From NCBI GenBank assembly GCA_947626335.1, contig CANQRY010000006.1:1-42160 (forward strand): 42,160 nt of DNA. The letters are read 5' to 3'. Below are positions 1-8,470 of the stretch, piece by piece. Within the stretch, counting starts at the first letter, position 1. Each line of letters opens with the position of its first letter. Made by a program: the position numbers and the translations under genes. Origin of the DNA: an uncultured Clostridia bacterium (GTDB lineage: Bacteria > Bacillota > Clostridia > TANB77 > CAG-508). The notes beneath the pieces were generated by a model. It did no database searches and was not told where the DNA came from. It saw nothing but the letters and a program-made list of their open reading frames with translations.

Positions 1-87
1 TGTCATGGAAAAATTTTTATGATTTAAAAATATTAAAAATTTTAATATTTCTATTGACAATTAATAGTTAGACTTTCCATTTGTTCA

Positions 88-1281
88 TTATTCTATAATT
101 TTTGCTTTTGCTTTGCCATCTTGCAAACGAATTTGAATGTTTTGTTCTACTTTTAAATCTTTTACACTTTTTATATTTTTTCCATTTACTGAAACAATAC
201 TATATCCTCTTGCTAAGGTCTTTAGCGGGCTTAAAGCATCTAATTTTAAAATTAAGTTTTGTGCATTTGATTTTTCTTTTTCAATTTTTTTATCTATTAA
301 ATGTTCTAAGTTTTTTTCTATTTTGTCTATTTCTAAATATTGTTCATGAATTTTTTGTAAAGGCTCTCTAAATGCTCTTCTTGTCATACATTTTTCATAA
401 TGTAATTTCATTAGTTCTATTTTTCTAAGCAATGCTTGTTTATATCTACTTTGATATAGATTTAAGTTTTCTTTAACATTTTGAATGTTTGGTACGGCAA
501 GTTCTGCAGCTGCAGATGGTGTTGGTGCTCTTAAATCAGCTACAAAGTCAGATATTGTAAAATCAGTTTCATGTCCTACTGCTGAAATAACTGGCAATTT
601 TGAATTATATATTGCTCTTGCTACAATTTCTTCGTTAAAAGGCCATAAATCTTCAAGTGAACCTCCTCCTCTTGCTACAATTAAAACATCTGCCAAATTA
701 TTTTTGTTCATTATTTCAATTCCTTCTGCTATTTTTTGCGCAGCTCCTTCTCCTTGAACAGGTACTGGAAAAAGTTTAATATATACATTTGGATTTCTTC
801 TAGTAGATACATTTATTATATCTTTAATTACAGCCCCAGTATTTGAAGTTAAAACTCCTATTACTTGTGGCATAAATGGAATTTTTAATTTATGTTCTTG
901 TTTAAAAAGTCCTTCTTTTTCTAGTTTTTCTTTTAAGGCCTCATATTTTGCTCTTAGGTCTCCTACTTTATCTACTTGTTTTACTGCTTTTGCATATAAT
1001 TGATAAGTTCCGTCTCTTTCAAAAACAGAAACACTGCCTAATATAATTACCTTCATGCCATCTTGCAGAGTAAAGTCTAAATGTGAAGTATATGTTTTAA
1101 ACATAATACTTTTTATTAAAGACTTTTCATCTTTTAATGTAAAATAAATATGCCCAGTATAATGATATTTACAGTTAGATATTTCGCCTTCTACTAGTAC
1201 ATTTGCAAAATATTCATCTTCTTCAAATTTTTCTTTTATATAACTATTTAACTCACTTACACTAATTGGGTTATATGTCAT
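88..1281 (-). CDS. xseA: Exodeoxyribonuclease VII large subunit
   Basis: Large, catalytic subunit of exonuclease VII, which degrades single-stranded DNA to short oligonucleotides in repair together with XseB. The 397-residue product has the usual length. An N-terminal OB-fold covers about residues 1-100. The catalytic region follows, with GVLTSNTGA at 142-150, GGGSLEDLWPFNEE at 205-218 and AVGHETDFTISD from 234. The C-terminal third is Lys/Glu-rich coiled coil ending in the family's LARGYS motif. The start is supported by a GGAG box inside the end of nusB; the genes are 3 nt apart, so they are probably cotranscribed. XseB is not visible in the 87 bases left to the window edge, which hold only a very short ORF overlapping the stop. 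Confident by family motifs. Confidence 0.95.
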   Translation of the reverse strand: MTYNPISVSELNSYIKEKFEEDEYFANVLVEGEISNCKYHYTGHIYFTLKDEKSLIKSIMFKTYTSHLDFTLQDGMKVIILGSVSVFERDGTYQLYAKAVKQVDKVGDLRAKYEALKEKLEKEGLFKQEHKLKIPFMPQVIGVLTSNTGAVIKDIINVSTRRNPNVYIKLFPVPVQGEGAAQKIAEGIEIMNKNNLADVLIVARGGGSLEDLWPFNEEIVARAIYNSKLPVISAVGHETDFTISDFVADLRAPTPSAAAELAVPNIQNVKENLNLYQSRYKQALLRKIELMKLHYEKCMTRRAFREPLQKIHEQYLEIDKIEKNLEHLIDKKIEKEKSNAQNLILKLDALSPLKTLARGYSIVSVNGKNIKSVKDLKVEQNIQIRLQDGKAKAKIIE

Positions 1282-1284
1282 TTA

Positions 1285-1713
1285 TTACTCCTTATTTGCA
1301 ATTCCTAATTGTTTAATTATGTTTGCTAAAATTCCATTAATAAAGCTGGGTGAGGTTTCTTCGCCGTATTTTTTAGCAAGCTCAACCGCTTCATTAACAA
1401 CTACTTTATATGGCACTTCTGTATATATCATTTCATAAATTGCAAGTTCTAATAATGCAAGATTTACTTTTGAAATTCTACTAATATCCCATTTTTCTTT
1501 TAGATTTTGTGAGATATATTTTAAAATTTCTTCTTTATTTTTTTCTATGCCATTTATTGTACTATCTATATATTCTTTTACTTTTTGCTCTTTAATTTCT
1601 TGAGATTCTAAAAACATATTTATTTGTTCTTTTTGTTCATCTTTAGAGGTTTTTTGAATTTCTAGGCTATATAATAATTCAAAGGCAAGGCCTCTACTTT
1701 CACTTCTTGTCAT
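1285..1713 (-). CDS. nusB: Transcription antitermination factor NusB
   Basis: NusB binds boxA RNA with NusE (S10) during rRNA antitermination. The 142-residue all-helical product shows the family pattern: an N-terminal SRGLAFELLYSLE segment, a central WDISRISKVNLALLELAIYE block and the C-terminal VVVNEAVELAKKYGEE region followed by SPSFINGILANI. Length is normal. It lies 3 nt upstream of xseA and about 100 nt downstream of the DUF2273/amaP/asp23 group; that gap contains inverted repeats that may separate the two transcripts. No oddities; identification is secure. Confidence 0.95.
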   Translation of the reverse strand: MTRSESRGLAFELLYSLEIQKTSKDEQKEQINMFLESQEIKEQKVKEYIDSTINGIEKNKEEILKYISQNLKEKWDISRISKVNLALLELAIYEMIYTEVPYKVVVNEAVELAKKYGEETSPSFINGILANIIKQLGIANKE

Positions 1714-1754
1714 TTTTGTTACTCCTTTATATTTTCCCTTTTTATTATTAAGTA

Positions 1755-1798
1755 ATACTAGCTTTAAATTTGCTAGTATATTTAAGCAAATTTTAAAG
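1755..1798 (-). terminator. Inverted repeats between DUF2273 gene and nusB
   Basis: Two overlapping inverted repeats occur here: ATACTAGC pairs with GCTAGTAT (1755-1778), and CTTTAAATTTGCT pairs with AGCAAATTTTAAAG (about 1762-1798). The two hairpins share arms, so they could be alternative folds. There is no clean T-run on the minus strand, so this may be a weak terminator or an attenuator between the envelope-stress group and nusB-xseA. Confidence 0.35.
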
Positions 1799-1813
1799 TC
1801 TAGATTAAATTAT

Positions 1814-2038
1814 TTATAATTTATCTATAAAGTTTTTAGTTTTTTCTTTTACATTTTCTTTATTTTGTTGAATGTAGTTTCCAAAATAAACACAAACAAT
1901 AACTAGTGCAATACCAATAATGAATTTATATAAGTTTGTACATAAAAGTATAATTGCAAGTAACAGTCCTACTATAAATCCAACTATTGCACCTAAGTAT
2001 TTTCCAAAAAACGTTTTAAAATCCTCCATATTATTCAT
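1814..2038 (-). CDS. DUF2273-type small membrane protein
   Basis: A 74-residue protein with a short polar N-terminus (MNNMEDFKTFFGKYLG), two closely spaced hydrophobic helices (about residues 15-33 and 38-52) and a basic C-terminal tail. This size and topology, and its position directly after an AmaP gene and near an Asp23 gene, match the DUF2273 family that accompanies Asp23/AmaP in Firmicutes. Its molecular role is not known; by context it is part of the membrane-anchored envelope-stress assembly. It follows amaP by 20 nt with an AGGAAA ribosome site, so it is probably cotranscribed. Confidence 0.8.
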   Translation of the reverse strand: MNNMEDFKTFFGKYLGAIVGFIVGLLLAIILLCTNLYKFIIGIALVIVCVYFGNYIQQNKENVKEKTKNFIDKL

Positions 2039-2058
2039 TTCCTTTCCCCGAAAATGTA

Positions 2059-2616
2059 TTATTCTTGTACTATATTTTTTACAGGTTCTATATCTTTTAT
2101 TTTTATATTTACCTCTTTTACCTCTAAGTCTGAGGTTCTTTTAATTGCTGTTTTAATTTTAGTTTGTAAATTTGTAGATAATTCTTTTATAATAGCATTT
2201 TCTTTTACACTTAAATTTAAATATACTTTAACATTATTTTCTTTATCTAATTCTACTTTTGTAGTAACATTTTCTGCACTATCAAAGCCCCTTACTACAT
2301 TATTTACTAAATTTTCTAATGTGTCTTTTGTAATAAGCAATTTTCCATCTGAATTTTCTAATAAAATTCCATTTTTATAATCTATAGTATCTTTTGATTC
2401 TCCTGAAAAAAATATGCATTTTATTGCTAATAAAATAAATATAACATCTAATGTTATCATAATATTGCAACATACTTGATTATTTATCATTGTTTTTACA
2501 AGATCATATGCAAAGTCTAAATTTATCCAACCAAAAATCATAAGACATGAAATTATTGAAATTATTAGTATTAAAGTTGAAAATAAAGCTAGTCCAATTT
2601 TATCTAAAATTTTCAT
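2059..2616 (-). CDS. amaP: Alkaline-shock membrane anchor protein AmaP
   Basis: A 185-residue protein with two N-terminal transmembrane helices (about residues 8-30 and 50-70), followed by a soluble C-terminal domain of the Asp23/DUF322 type. The stretch NVKVYLNLSVKENAIIKELS and the ending VKEVNIKIKDIEPV resemble the matching parts of the Asp23 protein encoded upstream. In Staphylococcus, AmaP anchors Asp23 to the membrane; by homology and gene order the same is likely here. The start follows an ACGGAGG ribosome site at 2622-2628. Between this gene and asp23 lies a ~100-nt structured repeat (2653-2757), so expression relative to asp23 may be modulated there. Confidence 0.85.
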   Translation of the reverse strand: MKILDKIGLALFSTLILIISIISCLMIFGWINLDFAYDLVKTMINNQVCCNIMITLDVIFILLAIKCIFFSGESKDTIDYKNGILLENSDGKLLITKDTLENLVNNVVRGFDSAENVTTKVELDKENNVKVYLNLSVKENAIIKELSTNLQTKIKTAIKRTSDLEVKEVNIKIKDIEPVKNIVQE

Positions 2617-2652
2617 AATTTATCCTCCGTTTTTAATTTTATATTTTTTAAT

Positions 2653-2757
2653 ATAAGAAAAGTGGCTTCGCCACATGTACAGGTTTGCTTTGTAAACCGC
2701 ACAGCCCAAGGTAACTTAACCTTGTTGTACAGCAAAAATCTTCGATTTTTCCTATAC
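2653..2757. repeat. Multi-hairpin intergenic repeat, copy 1
   Basis: About 105 nt, roughly 85-90% identical to the reverse complement of 32210-32311. It holds four consecutive short hairpins: GTGGCttcGCCAC, GGTTT...AAACC, CAAGGT...ACCTTG and AAAATCttcGATTTT. In the second hairpin both arms differ from copy 2 (GGATGC/GCATCC there) yet still pair, which suggests selection on structure. A 63-codon ORF running over the repeat is not credible as a protein. Confidence 0.75.
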
Positions 2758-2767
2758 AATAAAATAT

Positions 2768-2801
2768 AGGCACGGCAATAATAAGTACCATTTCCGTGCC
2801 T
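2768..2801 (-). terminator. Hairpin after asp23
   Basis: AGGCACGG pairs with CCGTGCCT across an 18-nt loop, 16 nt beyond the asp23 stop, followed on the minus strand by a T/A-rich stretch. It may partly terminate the asp23 transcript before amaP. The long loop makes efficient termination uncertain. Confidence 0.4.
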
Positions 2802-2816
2802 CATACTTTTAATATT

Positions 2817-3251
2817 TTATTCATTACTTTCTGAATTTGACTTATTTTCCATATTCTCTGTGCTAACGCCTTGAATATGTACATTAACTTCTACGACTTT
2901 TAAACCTGTCATATTTTCAACAGCTTTTTTAACTCTGTTTTGAATTTCAAATGCAACATCAGGAATTCTTGTACCATATTCAACAATAATATTTACATCT
3001 ATTTTTGTTTCTTTTTCTCCTGAATCTACTTTAATACCTTTTGATAAATTCTTTTTTCCACTAAGTACTTCAGAAATTCCTCCTGCAAATCCTCCTGACA
3101 TTTCTGCAACTCCTGGTACCTCTGCTACTGCAACGCCTGCTATAACAGCAATAACATCATCAGCTATTCTTATATTTGTATTGCTTTCTAATGCAACTTC
3201 TCCTTGATTTTCTACAACTTCTTCTACTTTATTTTCATTGTTTTCTCCCAT
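2817..3251 (-). CDS. asp23: Asp23/Gls24 family envelope stress protein
   Basis: A 144-residue Asp23/DUF322 protein. After an acidic, Asn/Glu-rich N-terminus of about 28 residues comes the domain core: IRIADDVIAVIAGVAVAEVPGV, a glycine-rich SGGFAGGISEVLSGKK loop, VDVNIIVEYG-like strands and the terminal KVVEVNVHIQGVS motif. In Staphylococcus, Asp23 is an abundant membrane-associated protein tied to cell-wall stress homeostasis and tethered by AmaP, whose gene lies directly downstream here. The tail after HIQGVS is short and Asn/Ser/Glu-rich. A strong AGGAGG-type ribosome site and a consensus-like promoter precede it. Confidence 0.9.
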   Translation of the reverse strand: MGENNENKVEEVVENQGEVALESNTNIRIADDVIAVIAGVAVAEVPGVAEMSGGFAGGISEVLSGKKNLSKGIKVDSGEKETKIDVNIIVEYGTRIPDVAFEIQNRVKKAVENMTGLKVVEVNVHIQGVSTENMENKSNSESNE

Positions 3252-3282
3252 AAAAAATTCCTCCTTTTCTTATGATAGTATA

Positions 3283-3311
3283 AGTATATCAATTCTATCA
3301 AAAATTTACAA
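3283..3311 (-). promoter_or_regulatory. Sigma-A-type promoter of asp23
   Basis: Reading the minus strand: TTGTAA, 17-nt spacer, TATACT, about 30 nt upstream of the asp23 start, with an AGGAGG-type ribosome site in between. A second TATACT lies 8 nt further downstream. Confidence 0.6.
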
Positions 3312-3409
3312 CTATTTTTTGAAATTTAGTTTTATTTTTCCATATAAATTACATTTGTTTTAGAAAAGTTTTTAAACTTTTATGCTATACAGAGAGATAT
3401 ATATAATAA

Positions 3410-3437
3410 AAAGGTGTCTTAAAAATAAGACACCTCT
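3410..3437 (-). terminator. Rho-independent terminator after the Hfq-like gene
   Basis: AGGTGTCTTA pairs with TAAGACACCT (10 bp) around a 4-nt loop, followed on the minus strand by TTTTTATTATATA. It lies about 25 nt after the stop of the Hfq-like gene. The rest of 3312-3460 shows nothing else recognisable. Confidence 0.8.
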
Positions 3438-3460
3438 TTTGAGAGTATTGCTCTTGTGCT

Positions 3461-3715
3461 CTAATCATGAACACTGTCAGGATACTCCGTCTTCCACGTA
3501 TGCTCAATCGTGAGAATTGCGGAATACGGAATATCCGCATACGAAGCGGAGAATTTGCTGCTTTCCCCATCTCTGGTCTTCTGAACAGAGACGTAGTATT
3601 CATCATAATTGATGACCACGCCGCTCAGTTGGAAGCCGTTCCGCATAAAAATCCGAATGACTTTTTTCTCGTTCATGGACGTGTTCAGTGTTTCTCCTAA
3701 AATGTAACCTGGCAT
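3461..3715 (-). CDS. Hfq-like Sm-fold protein, GC-rich, probably foreign
   Basis: An 84-residue product whose core (LNTSMNEKKVIRIFMRNGF then QLSGVVINYDEYYVSV) matches the Sm1 motif of the RNA chaperone Hfq (VTIFLxNGFQLxGxVxxFDxFxVLL). The Sm2 part is divergent: IPYSAILTIE stands where Hfq has YKHAISTI, so the Lys-His signature is missing. A charged C-terminal tail follows. The ATG at 3715 is preferred over an in-frame GTG at 3724 because a GAAAGAGAG box lies at good spacing. Base composition is clearly richer in G+C than every neighbour (by eye about 45%). Uniquely in this window it carries two in-frame CGG codons that must be read as Arg (the two R of VIRIFMRNGF). Both facts suggest recent transfer. 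It has its own promoter and terminator. Confidence 0.7.
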   Translation of the reverse strand: MPGYILGETLNTSMNEKKVIRIFMRNGFQLSGVVINYDEYYVSVQKTRDGESSKFSASYADIPYSAILTIEHTWKTEYPDSVHD

Positions 3716-3772
3716 TTTTTGCACTCTCTTTCTTAATTTATTTGTAAGACATATTAGCCTTACATACCTTAT

Positions 3773-3801
3773 ATTATACCATATTTTAGCTTGAATAGCA
3801 A
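3773..3801 (-). promoter_or_regulatory. Promoter of the Hfq-like gene
   Basis: On the minus strand TTGCTA, 17-nt spacer, TATAAT. It directly follows the fmt stop, about 58 nt upstream of the ATG. It is AT-rich like the host, unlike the gene it drives. Confidence 0.6.
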
Positions 3802-3802
3802 G

Positions 3803-4789
3803 TTATTCAAACACGCTACCTGCATTAAGTTTGTTTCCTCTTAAAAAGTCTTTTGCATTCATTTTTTTAGAATTTTCTGCTTGAAGCTCTAATACTTCTA
3901 TAATTCCATCTCTTGTTTTAACATATAAACCTTGCTTTTCATCTGCTAGCAAAATAGTACCTGCAATTATTTGAGGAAGCTTATAATCATATTCTCTCAT
4001 AGGTTCATGTATACTTAAAAAATCTTTATCACTTAAATTTTGGACCCTCCAAAATTTTATTTTTTTATCATTTAAAAATGTATATGCACCCATAATTGGA
4101 TTTAGCCCTCTTACTAGGTTTTTAATTTCTAATGATGTTTTTTCTTGCCAGTTTATTTTAGCCATTTCTTTAGAAAGCATTGGTGCCATTGTAAAGTTTT
4201 CTGGCTGTTTTTGTCTTGGTGCTTTTTTTTCTTCCACTAATTTTAATGTATCTACTAATAAACTTCCACCTATTTTGCTTAGTCGCTCCCAAAGTTCTCC
4301 AGTTGTTTCGTTTTCTCCAATTTCTACTTGTTTAGTTAAAATAATATCTCCTGTGTCCATTCCTTCATCCATATACATAGTAGTAATTCCTGTTATGCTA
4401 TCACCATTTAGTACTGCCCATTGAATTGGTGCAGCTCCTCTGTATTTAGGTAAAAGTGAACCATGAACATTTATTGAACCTAATTTGGGTATTTCTAATA
4501 ATTCTTTTGGTAAAATTTTTCCATATGCAACAACACATATTACATCTGGATTTAATGATTTTATTTCATTTAAAAATTCTTCGTTATTTCTTATTTTTTC
4601 TGGCTGATAAACATTATAACCTTTTTGAATAGCATATTCTTTTACAGGAGATGCTATCATTTTCATTCCTCTTCCTTTTGGTTTATCTGGATTTGTTACA
4701 ACAGCCAAAATATTATGTCCAGCATTACTTATGCTCTCTAAAGACTCTTTTGCAAAGTCTGGAGTTCCCATAAATACAATATTAAGCAT
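3803..4789 (-). CDS. fmt: Methionyl-tRNA formyltransferase
   Basis: Transfers a formyl group from 10-formyl-THF to Met-tRNAi for translation initiation. The 328-residue product has normal length. It begins with MLNIVFMGTPDFA, carries the catalytic INVHGSLLPKYRGAAPIQWA motif near residue 107 and the conserved MDEGMDTGDI segment near 145, then a C-terminal OB-like tRNA-binding domain from about 210. The start overlaps the def stop by one base (TAATG), implying translational coupling with deformylase, the enzyme that later removes the same formyl group. Secure. Confidence 0.96.
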   Translation of the reverse strand: MLNIVFMGTPDFAKESLESISNAGHNILAVVTNPDKPKGRGMKMIASPVKEYAIQKGYNVYQPEKIRNNEEFLNEIKSLNPDVICVVAYGKILPKELLEIPKLGSINVHGSLLPKYRGAAPIQWAVLNGDSITGITTMYMDEGMDTGDIILTKQVEIGENETTGELWERLSKIGGSLLVDTLKLVEEKKAPRQKQPENFTMAPMLSKEMAKINWQEKTSLEIKNLVRGLNPIMGAYTFLNDKKIKFWRVQNLSDKDFLSIHEPMREYDYKLPQIIAGTILLADEKQGLYVKTRDGIIEVLELQAENSKKMNAKDFLRGNKLNAGSVFE

Positions 4790-5286
4790 TATTTATTCTT
4801 TCCTTTCTTTTGATCTTCTGGAGTTACATATTCTAATGTACCTGGAATAATTTTATCTACAAATAAAATTCCATTTAAATGGTCTATTTCATGTGAAATT
4901 GCTTGTGCTAAAAGGCCTTCACCTTTTATTTTTATTTTCTTTCCATCTTCATTTAATGCTTCAATTGTAACTTCCATTGGTCTTACAATTTTAGCAAATT
5001 GATTTGGAAAGCTAAGGCATCCTTCTTCTACTTCTTGCTCGCCTTTTTCTTTAATGATTACAGGATTTACTAATTTAATTGGTCCTTTATCATCATAAAG
5101 ATCTATAACAACTAATCTTTTTAAGAGTCCAATTTGAGGTCCTGCTAGGCCTACTCCATTATAATGATGTAAGGTTTCCACCATATCATCTAGTATTTGT
5201 TTAATTTTTTCATCTACTACTTCTACTTCTCTTGATTTTTTTCTTAAGATTTCGTCTCCATCTTCTCTTACAATTCTAATTGCCAT
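4789..5286 (-). CDS. def: Peptide deformylase
   Basis: Metallohydrolase that removes the N-formyl group from nascent proteins. All three family motifs are present: GVGLAGPQIG (44-53), EEGCLSFP with the metal ligand Cys90, and HEIDH with His132/His136 as ligands and Glu133 as catalytic base. Length (165 aa) is normal, with a short Lys-rich tail. Coupled to fmt by a one-base overlap, and downstream of priA by about 67 nt, the common priA-def-fmt order of Firmicutes. Confidence 0.96.
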   Translation of the reverse strand: MAIRIVREDGDEILRKKSREVEVVDEKIKQILDDMVETLHHYNGVGLAGPQIGLLKRLVVIDLYDDKGPIKLVNPVIIKEKGEQEVEEGCLSFPNQFAKIVRPMEVTIEALNEDGKKIKIKGEGLLAQAISHEIDHLNGILFVDKIIPGTLEYVTPEDQKKGKNK

Positions 5287-5353
5287 TTTTGCTTCATCCC
5301 TTTCCTAAACACAAACAAGATTGAAAAATATTTGTATTTCCACTCTTTTTCTA

Positions 5354-7612
5354 TTAATACCAATTAGTAGGATTCAAATCAATAATCATTCTAGTATTAC
5401 CAGTTTTGCTTTCTTTTTGCTCATTATATTTGCTAGTTAAATCATTCATTAAACTTATAATTTCATTATTATATTTGCATTTTATAATAATTCTATAACG
5501 ATACCTGTTTTTTATTTTATCTATTGGTGCTGGCATTCCTTGATATAATATTATCTTCAAGTTTTCTGTTAATACTCTATTTTTTAAATATTGATGTAAT
5601 TTTTTAGTAATTTGAATTGCCTCATTTTCGCATTTAGAGGTAATTCCAATTACTATTATATCGCAAAATGGCGGATATTTCAATTGTTTTCTCATTTTAA
5701 TTTCTGCAGCATAAAATAATTTATAGTCTTGTTTTTTGCTACATTCTATACTAAAGTTATCTGGGTTAAATGTTTGTATTATAACTTTGCCTTCATCTTT
5801 TTCTCTACCAGCTCTTCCGTGCAACTTGTGTTAATAACTGAAAAGTTATTTCATTTGCCTTAAAATCATCTACATTTAAACTACTATCTGCTGCTATAAC
5901 CCCAACTAATGTAACATTTGGAAAATGGTGTCCCTTAACTACCATTTGTGTTCCGATTAAGATATCTATTTTATCATTTTTAAATTTGTTTAAAATTTCC
6001 TCATGTGAGTTCTTTTTATTAACTGTATCAACATCCATTCTAATTGTACTTGCTTCTGGGAATAGCATATGTATTTGTTCTTCTAGTTTTTGGGTTCCTG
6101 CTCCAAAGTGCTTTATATTTTTGCTACCGCAATTAGGGCAGGTAGTAATCATTGGTGTTTCAAATCCACAATAATGGCATTTTAGTTTATTTCCTTTTGC
6201 ATGATATGTTAAAGTAATATTACAATTTTTGCATTTTACAGTTTCACCACAATCATGGCACATTATAAAACTTGAAAAGCCTCTATGATTTAAAAATAAT
6301 ATTGTTTGCTTTTTATTATTTAAGTTTTCCCTTATTGCATTATATAGACTTTTACTAATCATAGATTTATTACCTTGAGCTAGTTCATTTTTTAAGTCTA
6401 CAATTTCTACATTGGGTAGCTTTCCTTCATTTACTCTTTTAGGTAATTCTAATAAAGTAATTTCTCCTTTTTGTGCTTTATAATATGAGCCCAAATCAGG
6501 TGTAGCGCTACCTAAAACTACTGGAATATTTTTTTCTTTAGCTAAATATGTTGCAATTTCTTTTGTATGGTATCTTGGTACCATTTCAGACTTATATGAT
6601 TGATCATGCTCCTCATCAATAATAATTAACCCTAAATTGCTAACTGGTGCAAATATAGCAGACCTAGCACCTATTATAATTTTTGCTTCATTTTTTCTTA
6701 TTTTGTTCCATTGGTCATAACGTTCACCAACAGATAATTTACTATGAAGAACTGCTATTTTTTCTTCTCCAAAACGAGAAATAAACCTTTCTATAGTCTG
6801 TGGGGTTAAAGATATTTCTGGTACTAACATAATGCTAGTTTTACCATTTTTTAATACTTTTTCAATTAACTGTAAATATACTTCTGTTTTTCCGTGAGCC
6901 GAGTTACTCCAAATAATAGAAATTCTGAATATAGGCTATCATCTATTGCATCACTTATAACTTTAAAGGCATTTTCTTGTTCTTTGTTTAAGTTTAAATT
7001 ATTGGTTTTTTGAACCACTTTATTTGCAAGCGGATTTCTTTCAACTTGCTTTTCTACAATTTCTACATAGCCATTTTTGCAGGCTGTATTAACAACAGCT
7101 CTGCTTACATCTGCAAAAATTTCTAAATCTGAAAATAGTGCTCCATCATTTTGAATTAAAAACTTAAGAAGCCTAATTTGTTTTTCTGATTTTATTTTTT
7201 TGTTTTCTATTTCTTCATTTATTTCTTCTGCATCTTTTTTTAAATATACAAAAGATACTGTTTTTTCTTTTACTCTATTTTCTATTATTTTTGTAGTAGT
7301 CCCTGGTGGAAGCATTAGTTTTATACAGTCTGAAACATTGCAAAAATACCTATTTGCCATCCATTTTGCAAGTTTAATATTTTCTTTAAAAATGTATTCT
7401 GTCTCATCTACTGTTTGTATTTCTTTTACTTCAAACTCAGAAGTTTCTTTAATATTTACAACAAAGCCTTCATCTAGTGTTTTACGATTTCCAAATGGCA
7501 CCAAAACTCTACTTCCAATTTTTACTTTGGAAGATAAATTTACTGGTATTTTATAATCAAATACTTTATTTAATTGTTTTGCATTACTATTTAATATTAC
7601 TTCTGCTATCAT
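5354..7612 (-). CDS. priA: Primosomal protein N' (PriA helicase), three +1 shifts
   Basis: Replication-restart helicase that reloads the replisome at stalled forks. In the zero frame it is cut into three pieces; skipping single C bases at 6901, 6894 and 5819 gives one 751-residue protein of normal length. It has the N-terminal 3'-end-binding domain (MIAEVILNSNAKQLNKVFDY), a winged helix near 150-190, Walker A GVTGSGKT (235-242) rebuilt only by the first two skips, DEEHDQSYK, GSATPDLGSY, a two-zinc Cys cluster (CHDCGETVKCKNC, CHYCG, CPNCG), then motif VI QVAGRAGRE rebuilt by the third skip at Gly598. No other lesion is seen, so ordinary decay is unlikely. It sits between gmk and def as in relatives. 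Without the shifts the product would stop about 11 codons after residue 237 and lack all ATPase motifs. Confidence 0.88.
5816..5819 (-). other. CGGA +1 shift site 3 in priA
   Basis: Coding strand GTT GCA C GGA AGA GCT. The zero-frame codon is CGG and a stop follows after R-K-S-W. Skipping C at 5819 gives VAGRAGR, helicase motif VI. Confidence 0.85.
6891..6894 (-). other. CGGA +1 shift site 2 in priA
   Basis: Coding strand GGC TCA C GGA AAA ACA. It is only two codons after site 1. Skipping C at 6894 gives the second Gly of the Walker A motif GSGKT. Confidence 0.85.
6898..6901 (-). other. CGGC +1 shift site 1 in priA
   Basis: Coding strand GTA ACT C GGC TCA. The zero frame reads CGG and stops 11 codons later. 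Skipping C at 6901 gives the first Gly of GSGKT. Confidence 0.85.
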
Positions 7613-7685
7613 AACTTTCCTTTGGTTTTAATTTAGATATATCATATCAAAATTATATAAAAAAATCAAACTAAAAGAAGCCATT

Positions 7686-8267
7686 TTAAAATTCGGCTTC
7701 TGTTTTGTTTAAGTCATATTCATTTTTTATGATATTCATGATAATATTTACGGTTTTTTCTAAGTTGTTATTTTTTAAAACATAATCATACATTAAAATT
7801 TTAGATTCTTCAAAGTCGAATCTAGCAAGTCTTAGGTTAATTTCTTCTTCACTTGGGTTATCTATTCTTTCTTCTAGACGTTTTCTTAGCTCTTCTTTTG
7901 GCACTCTTAAAAATATGGTAACTATTTTTATTTCATTTCCTAATATTTTAGTTAGATTTTCTACTCCATTAACTTCTATATCTTTTACAATTATTTTGCC
8001 GCTTTGTATTTTTTCGTTTAATAATTTTTTAGAAGTTCCATAATAATGGTCATGATGAATAGAATATTCGTAAAGTTCTCCTCTTTTTATCATACTTTCA
8101 AACTCTTCTTTAGTAACAAAGTTGTAAGTTTTACCTGGTATGTCGCCTTCTCTTTGTGGCCTATCTGTGTATGATGGAAGAGATTCTACATTTTCCATTC
8201 TTTTAATTAATTCATGTTTTATTGTATCTTTTCCAGCTCCTGATACTCCAGATAGTAATACTAGCAT
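7686..8267 (-). CDS. gmk: Guanylate kinase
   Basis: Converts GMP to GDP with ATP. The 193-residue product has the P-loop GVSGAGKDT near residues 7-15, the SLPSYTDRPQREGD GMP-binding segment (family: SxTTRxPRxGE) and the YGTSKK region. The P-loop reads GKDT rather than the common GKGT, a tolerated variant. It overlaps rpoZ upstream by 7 nt, and the gmk-rpoZ-remA-yicC block is the classic Firmicutes order. About 70 nt separate it from priA, so a new start of transcription there is possible. Secure. Confidence 0.93.
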   Translation of the reverse strand: MLVLLSGVSGAGKDTIKHELIKRMENVESLPSYTDRPQREGDIPGKTYNFVTKEEFESMIKRGELYEYSIHHDHYYGTSKKLLNEKIQSGKIIVKDIEVNGVENLTKILGNEIKIVTIFLRVPKEELRKRLEERIDNPSEEEINLRLARFDFEESKILMYDYVLKNNNLEKTVNIIMNIIKNEYDLNKTEAEF

Positions 8268-8449
8268 ATAGTCACCTTACCTTCTGCTATTTCATCTGCT
8301 GCAAGTGACACAGCTGATGGCTCCTCACATTTAGTAAGTGGTGTACTTCCAGCTGATATTTGTCTTGCTCTTTTTGAAGTAACTGTTACTAATTGAAAAC
8401 GATTATCTACCTTTTTTAACAAATCTATTACTGTTGGTTTTACTAACAT
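8261..8449 (-). CDS. rpoZ: RNA polymerase omega subunit
   Basis: A 62-residue omega subunit, which helps assembly and stability of RNA polymerase by holding beta-prime. It begins MLVKPTVIDLLKKVDNRFQL and contains the SKRARQIS motif (family KRARQL), ending EIAEGKVTIC (family EIAEGKI). Short but typical for clostridia. It overlaps gmk by 7 nt and follows remA by 21 nt with a GGAGAG-like ribosome site. The gene context removes remaining doubt. Confidence 0.9.
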   Translation of the reverse strand: MLVKPTVIDLLKKVDNRFQLVTVTSKRARQISAGSTPLTKCEEPSAVSLAADEIAEGKVTIC

Positions 8450-8470
8450 AATTTTTTACTCTCCTTTATT

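Noticed and set aside
2613..2804. 63-codon ORF over the repeat between asp23 and amaP
   Set aside because: It lies across the hairpin repeat, has no family resemblance and its frame is not kept in the second copy.
5354..7612. priA (and the other split genes) as pseudogenes
   Set aside because: No second kind of lesion or in-frame stop in the restored frames; core motifs are all intact and gene order is normal.
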